A stretch of 34,935 bases of DNA from Streptomyces zaomyceticus (GCF_014656215.1 NZ_BNBZ01000050.1:1-34935), one strand, 5' to 3'. Counted from the stretch's first letter, positions 1-7,225 are shown. Notes: generated by a model from the letters alone, not told the origin. Numbers and translations are program-made.

Positions 1-169
1 CCCGCGGAGCGGGATATGCCCCGGCAAGCCGGGGCATAGAGCGCGCATTGCGCAAGCGCAATGCGAATTCCGGCGCAAGCGCCGGAATGGAATTCCGTAA
101 ACGGAATTCCTGAGGGAATGCAATTCCCGCAAGCGGGAATTGCGAGCCACCTGCGCTTGCGCAGGTGGC
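1..169. other. Linear replicon telomere: seven tandem palindromes
   Basis: The window starts with CCCGCGGAGCGGG (1-13), the first palindrome typical of Streptomyces telomeres. Six perfect inverted repeats follow: 15-38, 44-65, 67-88, 89-110, 120-143 and 146-169. All have 10-12 base arms around a two-base centre (AA, or TT in the last). Five carry a GCAAGC or GCTTGC centre, the type that folds into compact hairpins on a single-stranded 3' overhang. In Streptomyces such ends are patched by a terminal protein that primes the last fragment. Beyond palindrome I the sequence does not match the archetypal end I remember, so it may be a divergent class. The tap and tpg genes at 2.9-5.9 kb fit this reading. 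Confidence 0.93.
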
Positions 170-944
170 GTGGCTGGCTACGAGGGGGTGCATCGCCTGC
201 GGGCCTGTGTAGGGTCTGGGAATCCTAGCCACCACCCCAGCAACGAACGTGACGGGCTATCGACCTGACGGGGTGCCGGCCTCACCGCAGTGACGGGTTC
301 CGCTGCGCTCCACCCAAACTCCTCCCCCATCCTTCGACCCGACTTTGCGTTCACCCAAATGAACTGTCAGCATGCACCACCCTGTCACCACGATACGGGG
401 TACGTCGACAGGCCACCCGACCAAAGGAACGAATAATAAGTACAATGCATCATTGAATATGGATGTGTAGCTTTTACTCTTGTTTTACATTCATAACCCG
501 GCAAAATTTACCGACCGAAGTCATAATTGCGAAGCCCTTAAACTGCTCAACTACGGAACAGAAGCCAGATATGGGAACGCTGGAATTCAACGCTCGGAGG
601 TACCGGAGCCGAGCAGCCCCCAGGCCCTGAGGGCGGAACCGTACACCGGCACCAGCCACGCCTCCTCTCCTTTGATTTTCACGGTAGATACCACCCAGGA
701 CTCAGAGCAGTTGCTGCTGTCCACGACCCGCACGGGGGCGCTGCGGCGCATGCGAAGCGAGCTCGGCCGGGAAGGTCGCCCCCTCCATCCGGTGGTTGCC
801 GATGGCGACACGCCGGTTGTCGCCAGACGCTTGGCCTGTAGGCACCGGGGTGTGGTCGGCAGGGGTTCGATGGGGGGGGTGAGCTCTAGTGACACATAAG
901 AGAGTTCCGCGCTGAAATCGGCTTTGACCTGCAGTGATACGAAA
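170..944. other. Subtelomeric region without a recognisable gene
   Basis: I see no credible gene here; open frames are short and lack family motifs. Three TGACGGG copies lie between 250 and 295. A markedly AT-rich stretch at about 425-545 stands out in this GC-rich replicon. It contains a half-site of the parS-like palindrome, TTCATAACCCGG, at 490-501. Confidence 0.6.
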
Positions 945-1004
945 CCGTTTGTTCTAGATCTCCAGAACAAACGGCTTCCGAGCGTTCTGGAGATCTAGAA
1001 CAAA
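945..1004. repeat. Nested inverted repeats of the TTTGTTCT-N8-AGAACAAA type (sites A and A')
   Basis: Site A is a perfect inverted repeat with 11-base arms, CCGTTTGTTCT (945-955) and AGAACAAACGG (964-974), separated by 8 bases. The 21 bases at 948-968 recur as an exact reverse complement at 984-1004, so two internally palindromic sites face each other. Spacing matches the other sites at 1052, 2364 and 2452. The arrangement suggests binding sites for a dimeric protein, such as a replication initiator or autorepressor acting on the gene at 1135. Confidence 0.8.
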
Positions 1005-1050
1005 GCCACTCCAAAACTGATGGCTCGTCAGGTGACTTTGAGGCACCGTA

Positions 1051-1093
1051 CGTTCTGCCCCTCCAGAACAAGCCGGTTTACCTAGTGCTACCG
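1051..1093 (-). repeat. Iteron-like unit, copy B (reverse orientation)
   Basis: On the minus strand this reads GGTAGCACTAG, then a GTAAACCGG block, then TTGTTCT, an 8-base spacer and AGAAC. It is the same composite unit as the copies at 2344-2390 and 2433-2481, in the opposite orientation. It ends about 40 bases before the start codon at 1135, in the promoter zone, so it could serve as operator and/or origin element. Confidence 0.7.
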
Positions 1094-1134
1094 TGCAGCC
1101 CTGAAGCGTTGATCATCTCTGGAGGACTGTGCTG

Positions 1135-1755
1135 ATGGAACAGCTGCCGATCGTCCGCCCCGGCGAGCGCGTGGTCGCGCGGTCGGACGGCAAGGGCGGC
1201 TTGATCCTGGGCGTTGAGAAGATCAAGGGCCGCGAGTTCGCCGCGAGCGCGGAGTGCAGCGGCTACGTGCTGGACGCCCGGCTGTTGATGGACGTGCTCG
1301 GCAGCCTAAAGATGCCCGGGAGCTGGTTCCAGGTCTGGTGCAAGCTCGTGGCGCTCCAGAACGCCAACCGTGCCGACGACAACCTCCGGGCAGCCGCCCG
1401 CGGCTTCGTGAAGACCAACCAGCGCGACCTCCAGGCCCGGTGCAAGCTGTCGGCGGCCTCCGTCAACGAGGCCAGCCAGTTCTTCGCGCACATCGGCTGG
1501 CAGCGCACCGCCAAGCGCGGAATCCTCCAGCTGAACCCGTGGCTCACGGTGGCCGGCACCTCCGGCGAGCAGGAGAAGTGGCAGGCGCTCTGGAACAGCG
1601 CGGAGGGCCCGGCCTGCATCATCCCGCACTCTGACTACCCCACCGAGTGGCGCCAGGCGCGGGAGGCGGAGAAGAAGGCCGCCGAGTCCGCTCGCCGCAA
1701 GGAGAAGGTCGTCACGCTGCGGCATCGTCGGCCTGTAGGCAAGGCGAGCGCGTGA
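1135..1755 (+). CDS. Putative plasmid replication/regulatory protein, winged-helix (RepL-like)
   Basis: A 206-residue protein. ATG 1135 is preferred over GTG 1129 because GGAGGA (1121-1126) lies 8 bases before it but only 2 before the GTG. The middle part holds a winged-helix region, NQRDLQARCKLSAASVNEA, then a wing ending in LQLNPWLTVAG. This resembles the C-terminal half of the product of the next gene (ISQNEMCSELGASKPTVN then LYQLHPLLTGG), so the two appear paralogous. A helix-turn-helix followed by an NPxL turn recalls the RepL family of plasmid replication initiators. The C-terminus is basic and Lys/Arg-rich. It is flanked by TTTGTTCT inverted repeats. Inference: initiator or copy-control protein of the replicon. 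A plain transcriptional regulator is the alternative. Confidence 0.6.
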   Translation: MEQLPIVRPGERVVARSDGKGGLILGVEKIKGREFAASAECSGYVLDARLLMDVLGSLKMPGSWFQVWCKLVALQNANRADDNLRAAARGFVKTNQRDLQARCKLSAASVNEASQFFAHIGWQRTAKRGILQLNPWLTVAGTSGEQEKWQALWNSAEGPACIIPHSDYPTEWRQAREAEKKAAESARRKEKVVTLRHRRPVGKASA

Positions 1756-1810
1756 CCTCGCGAGGCATATCCTCGGTACACATCGACCTGATTGGAAGTG
1801 GTGAGGCTCC

Positions 1811-2230
1811 GTGAGCAGCTCTTACGTCCCCAGCCCTCCCACCGAGGCACCCGTCATGATCGCTCGTGACGTCCTGCGCCTCCTGTCCCTGGTCGACGTC
1901 TCCACCGCCGGCCGACGCGTCCTGGACCAGCTGCTGTACCTCAGCGACCCGGAGACCGGCACCGCCGCGATCAGCCAGAACGAGATGTGCTCCGAGCTGG
2001 GCGCCAGCAAGCCCACCGTGAACCGCGGCTTCAAGGAACTCCGCGAGTGCGGACTCGCCTGGAGCCTGGAAGACGGGCTTTACCAACTGCACCCGCTGCT
2101 GACCGGCGGCAAGGTGTCCTCGCCCGTCATGCCGGTTCCCGAGATCCGGGCCGCCGAGCCCGGCCGCTTCACCGAGCAGCGACGGGCGAGGTTCGCCGCC
2201 CAGACGGCCAACCTCGCCGCCACCGGCTGA
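1811..2230 (+). CDS. Putative plasmid replication/regulatory protein, winged-helix, paralogue of the preceding gene
   Basis: A 139-residue protein starting at GTG 1811, preceded by GGTGAGG. After a short Pro/Ser leader comes a helical segment (about residues 17-45). A helix-turn-helix follows with SQNEMCSELGASKPTVNRGF, then a recognition-wing region and LYQLHPLLTGG. The fold looks like MarR/RepL-type winged helices, and motif order matches the 206-residue neighbour upstream, from which it is separated by 55 bases. The pair probably forms one transcript ending at the hairpin at 2291-2318. Two further copies of the iteron-like unit lie just downstream. A role in replication initiation or its control is inferred from context; the sequence shows only a DNA-binding fold. 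Confidence 0.6.
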   Translation: MSSSYVPSPPTEAPVMIARDVLRLLSLVDVSTAGRRVLDQLLYLSDPETGTAAISQNEMCSELGASKPTVNRGFKELRECGLAWSLEDGLYQLHPLLTGGKVSSPVMPVPEIRAAEPGRFTEQRRARFAAQTANLAATG

Positions 2231-2290
2231 AGACCCCACCAAGGGCTCTTAACGGCCCTCCGGCGGGCTCCTGACCACGCGAAGCAACCA

Positions 2291-2318
2291 AGGCGCTGCA
2301 CCCCCGGGTGTAGCGCCT
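2291..2318 (+). terminator. Intrinsic terminator-like hairpin after the winged-helix pair
   Basis: AGGCGCTGCACCC (2291-2303) pairs with GGGTGTAGCGCCT (2306-2318), 13 pairs with one G-T wobble and a 2-base centre, about 60 bases after the stop codon at 2230. A short pyrimidine run follows, as is common for actinobacterial terminators without a long T tract. Confidence 0.7.
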
Positions 2319-2343
2319 CCTTCATGTCCATCCGCGATCAAGC

Positions 2344-2390
2344 CGGTAGCACTAGCTAAACCGGTTTGTTCTGAAGCAGCAGAACAAACG
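2344..2390 (+). repeat. Iteron-like unit, copy C
   Basis: Begins with CGGTAGCACTAG, continues through a CTAAACCGG block, and ends with GTTTGTTCT (2364-2372), an 8-base spacer and AGAACAAAC (2381-2389). Arms and spacing match sites A, B and D. Confidence 0.75.
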
Positions 2391-2432
2391 ATGGGTCGGC
2401 ACGTGCAGCAGCACCGACCGCAACGGGAGCTG

Positions 2433-2481
2433 CCGGTAGCACCAGGTGAACCGGTTTGTTCTGCTCCTCCAGAACAAACCG
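2433..2481 (+). repeat. Iteron-like unit, copy D
   Basis: The best-formed copy: CGGTTTGTTCT (2452-2462), an 8-base spacer and the perfect complement AGAACAAACCG (2471-2481). It is preceded by the same leader as copy C, CCGGTAGCACCAGGTGAA. The distance between the starts of C and D is 89 bases. Confidence 0.78.
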
Positions 2482-2539
2482 CAGCGACGCGGCCAGCGTG
2501 CAGCAGTTGGCCGTGCCGTACCAGTCGGGGACGGTCTGC

Positions 2540-2885
2540 TACCTGTGCAGTACCCGTGCCTCGGGCAGGGGTGGGAGGCAGACCGGGCAGCCGGTGAGGA
2601 GTTCGGCGAGCACGCCGCGCAGCTCGGTGAGGTCGCGGCGGCAGGTGCCGAGCAGGTCGAGGAAGTCTTCGACGGGCCAGGACTCGTGGACGCCGGTGCG
2701 CGTGAGGTAGAGGCCGACGATGCCCTGCGGCGACCCGGGCCACCGGCTCCGGGACTGGTGGGGAAGCTTCGACCACTCCAGCCCGTCCCACCCTCGCTCG
2801 GCTCGGCCAGAGTGTCGAGGACCTTCGCGGCCTGCGCGAAGAAACAGATCGCGCACCCCGCCGACTCAAACGCTGACTCGCCATT
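2540..2885 (-). pseudogene. Decayed coding remnant with two CxxC motifs in different frames
   Basis: On the minus strand one frame reads CAICFFAQAAKVLDTLAEP (about 2800-2860). A second frame further along reads GIVGLYLTRTGVHESWPVED and then a Leu-rich helix ending in CPVC (about 2560-2740). Both segments look protein-like (amphipathic helices, CxxC pairs at each end) while the connecting frame does not, which suggests an ancestral gene broken by at least one frameshift. There is no start codon in the first frame: a stop precedes it by about ten codons. I do not recognise the family. The remnant lies beside tpg, in the same orientation. Confidence 0.35.
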
Positions 2886-2935
2886 TCAAGGGCTCAGTCA
2901 AATTAATTGATACTCGCCATCAATGGACTCCGAAG

Positions 2936-3493
2936 TCAGTAATCCAGGTCCAAATAGTCGATGTCGTTGATTTCGACGTCCGACAGTCCCGTAGCGCGCC
3001 TGCCGCCGTCCTGAAAATAGACTTCCTTAAACCCTTCGGCGATGATCTTGCGCATCTTCTGGTCGCTGGCTCCGGTGTCGCGGGCGTCGAACAGGCGCTG
3101 CGCGTACGTGGCGGGGAGGCGGACGGTGAGGCGGCGGAAGCGGCCGTCGTCGCTCGATCCGGCTGACGATTCGTAGCCGAACCGGGCCCGGGTCTCCACC
3201 GTGATCCCGGTAGCGGCGGCCCGCTTGCGCCGGCGCTTGCGCACCAGCGGCTGCCAACGCTGCCGTACGGCGTCGTCGATCTTCGCGGCGACGTCGGCGC
3301 GGGGGTGCTTGCGGGCGCCGCGCCGGTAGCGGTTGACGGAGTCGGCGGTGACGCCGAGCTCCTGGGCGACGGCCTTGGCGCTGCCGAGCTGCTTGAGCAG
3401 GTAGCTGATCTGGCCCTTGAGCGTCTTTGGCGGCTCTCGGGTGAACGCTTCCCGGTCGGCCCGCTCGATGGCGTCCTCGATCTCTCCCGCCAC
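2936..3493 (-). CDS. tpg: Telomere terminal protein Tpg
   Basis: 185 residues, the usual length of Streptomyces terminal proteins. These bind covalently to the 5' DNA ends and prime synthesis that fills the terminal gap. The N-terminal half has a helix-turn-helix, SAKAVAQELGVTADSVNRY (about residues 37-55). A very basic stretch follows, around VRKRRRKRAAATG, and then a C-terminal domain with LTVRLPATYAQRLFDAR. The end is acidic (DVEINDIDYLDLDY). The start is GTG 3493, four bases after the stop codon of the small gene before it, so translation is probably coupled. It lies downstream of tap on the same strand, the classical tap-tpg order, and 2.9 kb from the telomere it should cap. Identification rests on length, motif order and context. 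Confidence 0.93.
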   Translation of the reverse strand: MAGEIEDAIERADREAFTREPPKTLKGQISYLLKQLGSAKAVAQELGVTADSVNRYRRGARKHPRADVAAKIDDAVRQRWQPLVRKRRRKRAAATGITVETRARFGYESSAGSSDDGRFRRLTVRLPATYAQRLFDARDTGASDQKMRKIIAEGFKEVYFQDGGRRATGLSDVEINDIDYLDLDY

Positions 3494-3496
3494 GGT

Positions 3497-3727
3497 TCAG
3501 TTCCCTTCGGGGGTGGAGTCCTGGCCGTCGGGGTCGACGAGCCGGAACCAGGTCTCGCGCGTCTCGCGCAGGTCGTGCCGCCGCAGTTCGAACCGGGGCA
3601 AGGACCGTTGGGCGCGCAGGGAGAACCGCAGAGCCTCCAAGCGGGCCTCCAGGCGGTTTAGCGTCCGCTCCAGCTCCGTGCCGGCCTCCAGCGACGGCGC
3701 CCTGCCTGCAGTGGTCGCGGTGGGCAC
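3497..3727 (-). CDS. Small coiled-coil protein between tap and tpg
   Basis: A 76-residue frame that fills the gap between tap and tpg exactly. GTG 3727 begins two bases after the tap stop (3730-3732), and its stop ends three bases before the tpg start. The sequence has a short low-complexity head (MPTATTAGRAPS). An amphipathic heptad-like helix follows, LERTLNRLEARLEALRFSLR (about residues 19-38), then a charged tail ending in LVDPDGQDSTPEGN. I do not know a family for it. The spacing implies translational coupling with both partners, so a role in the telomere complex is a reasonable inference. It may instead be a translated spacer. Confidence 0.6.
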   Translation of the reverse strand: MPTATTAGRAPSLEAGTELERTLNRLEARLEALRFSLRAQRSLPRFELRRHDLRETRETWFRLVDPDGQDSTPEGN

Positions 3728-3729
3728 GG

Positions 3730-5868
3730 CTACTCGCCCTCGTCCAGAACGGCGTCGCCGCCCTTGATGTGCCTCGCGGGGTTCAGACCCTTCTCCATCA
3801 GGTCGATGGCCCACAGCATTTCCTGGACACCCTCCAGCTTCGCCAGGCCCGGTGTCGGTCCGAGACGGAACCCGCCGGGCTGCGGCTTGCCGGATGTCGC
3901 GTAGGGGAGGAAGTCCAGCGGCGAGGATCCCCGCGAGGGGTAGACGACGCAGTCGGAGAGCACGGCGAGCGGGTACAGGCCGGTCATCCTCCCCATGTTG
4001 TTGAGTTTGCGGTGCATGTTGACCCGGGCCTTGGAGATGACGGCGGCCCGGATGTCGGGGCGCCAGGTCGGCCGCTCCAGGGCCGGCCACCGCTCGCCCT
4101 CCTTGTAGTGCTTGCCCTGCGGACGCTCGCGGAGCTTGCCGACGCCGCCCTTCACGGTGGCCTTGATGGCCGCGAGGACGGCGGCCAGGGCCGGGTCGAT
4201 CTGCTTGTGCTGCTCCATCGCGGCGAGGAACTGGCGGTCGTCCAGGTCCTTGGTGACGCCGAGGTCGGCGAGGGTGTCGACGTAGGCGTTCTTGAGGCGG
4301 TCGTGCCACGGGTCGAGGTACGCGCCGGTCTCGCGGCGCAGGTATGCCTCGATCGGGTGCACGTCGTGGCCGAGCTCCTGGGCATAGGCGACCGTGTGTG
4401 TCTGGTACCAGGCGGGTCCGGTCGGGCGGGTGCCGTCCGGTGTGAACGGGGAAGGCAGGCGCGGGTCCAGCTCGATGTGGGACAGGTCGACCAGCCAGGA
4501 GCCGGGGATCTTCGGGTTGAACTTCACGTTGTGGAAGTGGTCCGGGGCGCTGAGGCCGACGACCAGGCGGGCCGAGGCCGCGAGGAAGGCGGTGTTCAGG
4601 TCCAGGCCGATCGCGAAGGGCAGCAGGCACTCCTCATCGCTGAGCGTGTCCACCGACCGCACCCACTGGTACGCCTCCTCGTTCAGGAATCCGCCCGTCC
4701 AGCCGGACTGAACGACGACGGGATGCTCGGGGGTGGCCTCCGGTGGCGCCGGGTCCATCGACTCCGTCCCCAAGCTGCCGGGGTTGTAGCTGGACACCCA
4801 GTTCCCGGTCTCCGCATCGCGTTCCGGCTTCGTCGGCGGACGCAGCGCCGTCATCAGCTCCAGCCCCGAGACGGCCGTCGACCCACGCGGGGTGATGACC
4901 CGCTGGGCGTACACGCCGAGGACGCCGGCGATGTCGGCCGGCTCCATCTCGGCAACGCCGGGCCAGGACCGCTCATCGAGGGCGTCCCACGACAGGATCG
5001 CCAGCTGCACGCACTGCCGCTCGCGCCCCTGCGTCTTGCGGTAGATCCGCGCCCACGGGCCGAAGCCCCGCTGGGTGAGCTGCCACTTCGCCTTGAGCAC
5101 CTGCTTGACGGCCGGGTGGTCCTCCGGGAGGCGCAGGGAGCGGCGCTGCTCGTGGCCTTCCAGGCGCTCGGGCAGCCCGAGCTTCACGGCGGCGGCCGCG
5201 GTGAGCACGATCAGCGGGTCGCTGTCCTTGCCGTACCGGTTGAGCTTGGCGGCACCGAGGCCGGACTCCTTGAGGGTCCACTCCACCAGCTCCGGCACGG
5301 TGGTGGCGGGGCAGTCCAGCACGATGCCGCCCGTGCCGTACGCGGAGCCGTCGCCGTCCAGCACGACGAGCGGGCCGTGGGGGAAGTGTGGGTCCCGCGC
5401 GGGCGCGGCGGCCTTCTTCGCCGCTGGACGCCGCGACGTCGATGCGGGGCGTGCGGCCGGACGGGCAGGGCGCTCGGGTGCGGCCGAATCCTGTACCGGC
5501 GCGGAGGTTCCCGCCTCCGGCTCGGGGTCGGACAGGCCGGTGACCATCTCGGGCACCTCCGGCTGCCGTGCGGCCGGAGGGACCGGAGCTGCCAGCACAG
5601 CGGTGGTGGTACCGGGCGCGGGATGCTTCGCCGCCCACCCCTTCAGCAGCCGCTGATAGGCCGCCAGGCGCGGGCCGGTCGGTTCGCTGCGGCCGTTCTC
5701 CCAGTTCTTGATGCTCTGCGTCGACTTCAGCTTCAGGGCCTCCGCGAGGCGGGCCTGGGTGATGCCGGCGGCCTCGCGCAGTCGGGCGCGCTCCGCCGGG
5801 GGCGGGAGCTGAGGCTCCTCCTCCAACAGGGCGTCGATGGACGCGAACAGCTCTTCCTCGGATGCCAT
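3730..5868 (-). CDS. tap: Telomere-associated protein Tap
   Basis: 712 residues, close to the usual length (about 740) of Tap, which binds the telomeric 3' overhang and recruits Tpg. ATG 5868 has GGAGGT 7-8 bases upstream. Residues about 22-75 form an XRE-type helix-turn-helix (AGITQARLAEALKLKSTQSI, then KNWENGRSEPTGPRL). An Ala/Pro-rich linker follows (about residues 80-165), then a long domain with no catalytic motif that I recognise. The C-terminus reads GFRLGPTPGLAKLEGVQEML and then GLNPARHIKGGDAVLDEGE, which I recall from Streptomyces Tap proteins. It is the first gene of the tap-small gene-tpg operon. The promoter region faces a truncated gene at 6006. Confidence 0.92.
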   Translation of the reverse strand: MASEEELFASIDALLEEEPQLPPPAERARLREAAGITQARLAEALKLKSTQSIKNWENGRSEPTGPRLAAYQRLLKGWAAKHPAPGTTTAVLAAPVPPAARQPEVPEMVTGLSDPEPEAGTSAPVQDSAAPERPARPAARPASTSRRPAAKKAAAPARDPHFPHGPLVVLDGDGSAYGTGGIVLDCPATTVPELVEWTLKESGLGAAKLNRYGKDSDPLIVLTAAAAVKLGLPERLEGHEQRRSLRLPEDHPAVKQVLKAKWQLTQRGFGPWARIYRKTQGRERQCVQLAILSWDALDERSWPGVAEMEPADIAGVLGVYAQRVITPRGSTAVSGLELMTALRPPTKPERDAETGNWVSSYNPGSLGTESMDPAPPEATPEHPVVVQSGWTGGFLNEEAYQWVRSVDTLSDEECLLPFAIGLDLNTAFLAASARLVVGLSAPDHFHNVKFNPKIPGSWLVDLSHIELDPRLPSPFTPDGTRPTGPAWYQTHTVAYAQELGHDVHPIEAYLRRETGAYLDPWHDRLKNAYVDTLADLGVTKDLDDRQFLAAMEQHKQIDPALAAVLAAIKATVKGGVGKLRERPQGKHYKEGERWPALERPTWRPDIRAAVISKARVNMHRKLNNMGRMTGLYPLAVLSDCVVYPSRGSSPLDFLPYATSGKPQPGGFRLGPTPGLAKLEGVQEMLWAIDLMEKGLNPARHIKGGDAVLDEGE

Positions 5869-5912
5869 GGGCCTCTACCTCCAGCCTGAACAGTAGCAGA
5901 CTTAACCTTACC

Positions 5913-5940
5913 TTTTTACTCGAACATTTAACCCGATCAA
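5913..5940 (-). promoter_or_regulatory. tap: Candidate promoter of the tap-tpg operon
   Basis: On the minus strand TTGATC (5940-5935) is followed after 16 bases by TAAAAA (5918-5913), about 45 bases upstream of ATG 5868. The surrounding 5895-5940 segment is AT-rich and contains a repeated AAGGT on the minus strand. Plausible but unproven. Confidence 0.35.
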
Positions 5941-6005
5941 AGAGCTGTTGGCCTGGTGTCGGCGAGAGCGCCAAAGCCACGAACAACCCCTGCGGGGAGG
6001 GATCG

Positions 6006-6074
6006 ATGGACATGCACGTCGCCTCGGCGGTGCTGAGCGAGAAGGAGCGCCAGGAAGTCCTGCAGCGGATCATC
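6006..6074 (+). pseudogene. Truncated 5' end of an unidentified gene divergent from tap
   Basis: ATG 6006 has a strong ribosome binding site (GGGGAGGGATCG just before it). It opens a credible helix-rich N-terminus, MDMHVASAVLSEKERQEVLQ, then RIIGE. From about 6072 the same strand is the antisense of a ribonucleotide reductase fragment, so the gene was cut at that junction. The frame stays open to 6818, but that part has no protein character. The original product is unknown. Confidence 0.5.
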
Positions 6075-6260
6075 GGGGAACTCCACGCCACGCTGCTCGA
6101 AGTCGATCGAGCCGTCGCGCCAGTTGGTCATGACGACGTCACGGCGCTCCCACGCCACCTCGCCGTACGGATGCACGCCGGGGGTGGTGTGGATGCGCTC
6201 GATACGCAGGCCCTTGCTCGCCGACTTGGCTCCCTTGCTGCGGGAACCACGTGTCGGGCC
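6072..6260 (-). pseudogene. nrdJ: 5' fragment of vitamin B12-dependent (class II) ribonucleotide reductase
   Basis: The minus strand encodes TRGSRSKGAKSASKGLRIER, IHTTPGVHPYGEVAWERRD, VVMTNWRDGSIDFEQRGVEF and PD in one frame. This matches the N-terminus of actinobacterial NrdJ as I know it. Canonical NrdJ then continues with FWS; here it changes to DPLQDFLALL, which is antisense of the truncated gene at 6006. Only about 60 of roughly 950 residues remain, without a clear start codon and without any catalytic part, so it cannot work. It is most likely debris from recombination with a chromosomal nrdJ, which is normally indispensable. Confidence 0.8.
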
Positions 6261-6569
6261 GTGGTCGACCCGGACCGCAGGTCAGTCGGCGTAAACGGAC
6301 GCGAAGCGCAGGTACGCGACGACGTCGAGTTCCGGCAACTGGCCGAGGACGGCCAGACCCACGTCGTGGGTGGGGGTTGGTCAGCTCGGCGCGAGCGAGC
6401 ACGTCTCCACCGTCGTGAAACGACGGCAGCAGTCGGGGCGCTGGCGACGGCGTCGGATGGGTTCCGACCCCCGCCAGGCGTTCCTGCTCCAGAAGGGCTG
6501 ACGCAGGCCTACGGCCCCGGCCCCGGCCCCGGAGGAACGCGGTGCCGCCCGGACCCATGCCGTTGGGGA

Positions 6570-7225
6570 TCAACTCGCTTTGCGGTAGGCACGGGCTGGC
6601 CCGGCGAGGCGGCGGCCGTACCGGGAGTTGATGCGGTCGAGGACGGGCTCCAGGGAAAGCCGGTTCTCCCTGCGGGGTCCAGGGAGGTCTGTGTCCCGGG
6701 GCCTTCGCCGGCGGGGCGGCGATCTTCGACGGTCACGAGGAGGCGGCGGATCCGCGCCCGCTCGAACGCCATGGAGTCCAGGATCCGGAAGACGGTGGCT
6801 CTGAGGTCGTCGGTGTGAGCGGACGGCTGTGGGAGGGTGCGGGTGCGTTCGACGGTGGAGCCGTCGGCGAACCGTACGGCCAGGGTGAGCTCGCGGGCGA
6901 TCTGGTCACGGCCGCGGATCCGCTGCCCGAGGGCGGTGACCAGGTCCAGCAGCGCTGCCCGCACGAGGACGGGGTCGTACACGTCGTGGTCGAAGGCGTG
7001 GAAGGCACTGGTGGACTCGGGCATGCGCCGGGCGGTGACCGCGCGGGGGTCGATCCCGCGGGCGCGGTCGCGCAGGGTGCGCCAGGCCTTACCGCCCAGG
7101 ACCCGGCAGACGACGGTCTCGTCCATCGCGGCGAGGCGCGCCGATGGTTGTGCAGTCCGAACGCCTCCAGCCGGGCAGCCCGGGCCGGGAACTGTTCGAC
7201 GGCGCGATGGCCCGGCAGGTGCAGG
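6570..7225 (-). pseudogene. Y-family DNA polymerase (DinB/ImuB-like) C-terminal remnant, frameshifted
   Basis: Three consecutive pieces in two alternating frames rebuild the thumb and little-finger part of a Y-family translesion polymerase. The first, about 7225-7141, reads ARAARLEAFGLHN. The second, about 7140-6676, reads LAAMDETVVCRVLGGKAW, RTLRDRARGIDPRAVTARRM, ALLDLVTALGQRIRGRDQIA and ELTLAVRFADGSTVERTRTL. The third, about 6675-6570, reads RENRLSLEPVLDRINSRYG to a TGA at 6572-6570. Single-base shifts near 7141 and 6670 separate them. The palm and catalytic carboxylates are absent upstream. Such polymerases are common on actinobacterial plasmids and chromosome arms. This copy is dead. Confidence 0.7.

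Noticed and set aside
1..169. Serial palindromes considered as a CRISPR-like array or tandem repeat
   Set aside because: The repeats differ from each other in sequence and have no spacers or cas genes; they fit a telomere. No CRISPR array was seen elsewhere.
945..2481. TTTGTTCT inverted repeats considered as hormone-receptor operators, because AACCGGTTTGTT resembles some AREs
   Set aside because: Their fixed 8-base spacer, multiple copies around the winged-helix genes and distance of 15 kb from the receptors favour a local replication or autoregulatory role, though receptor binding is not excluded.
3769..5889. A 706-codon plus-strand frame opposite tap
   Set aside because: Antisense shadow of tap, rich in Gly/Arg/Val with no motif; tap has the ribosome binding site and family features.
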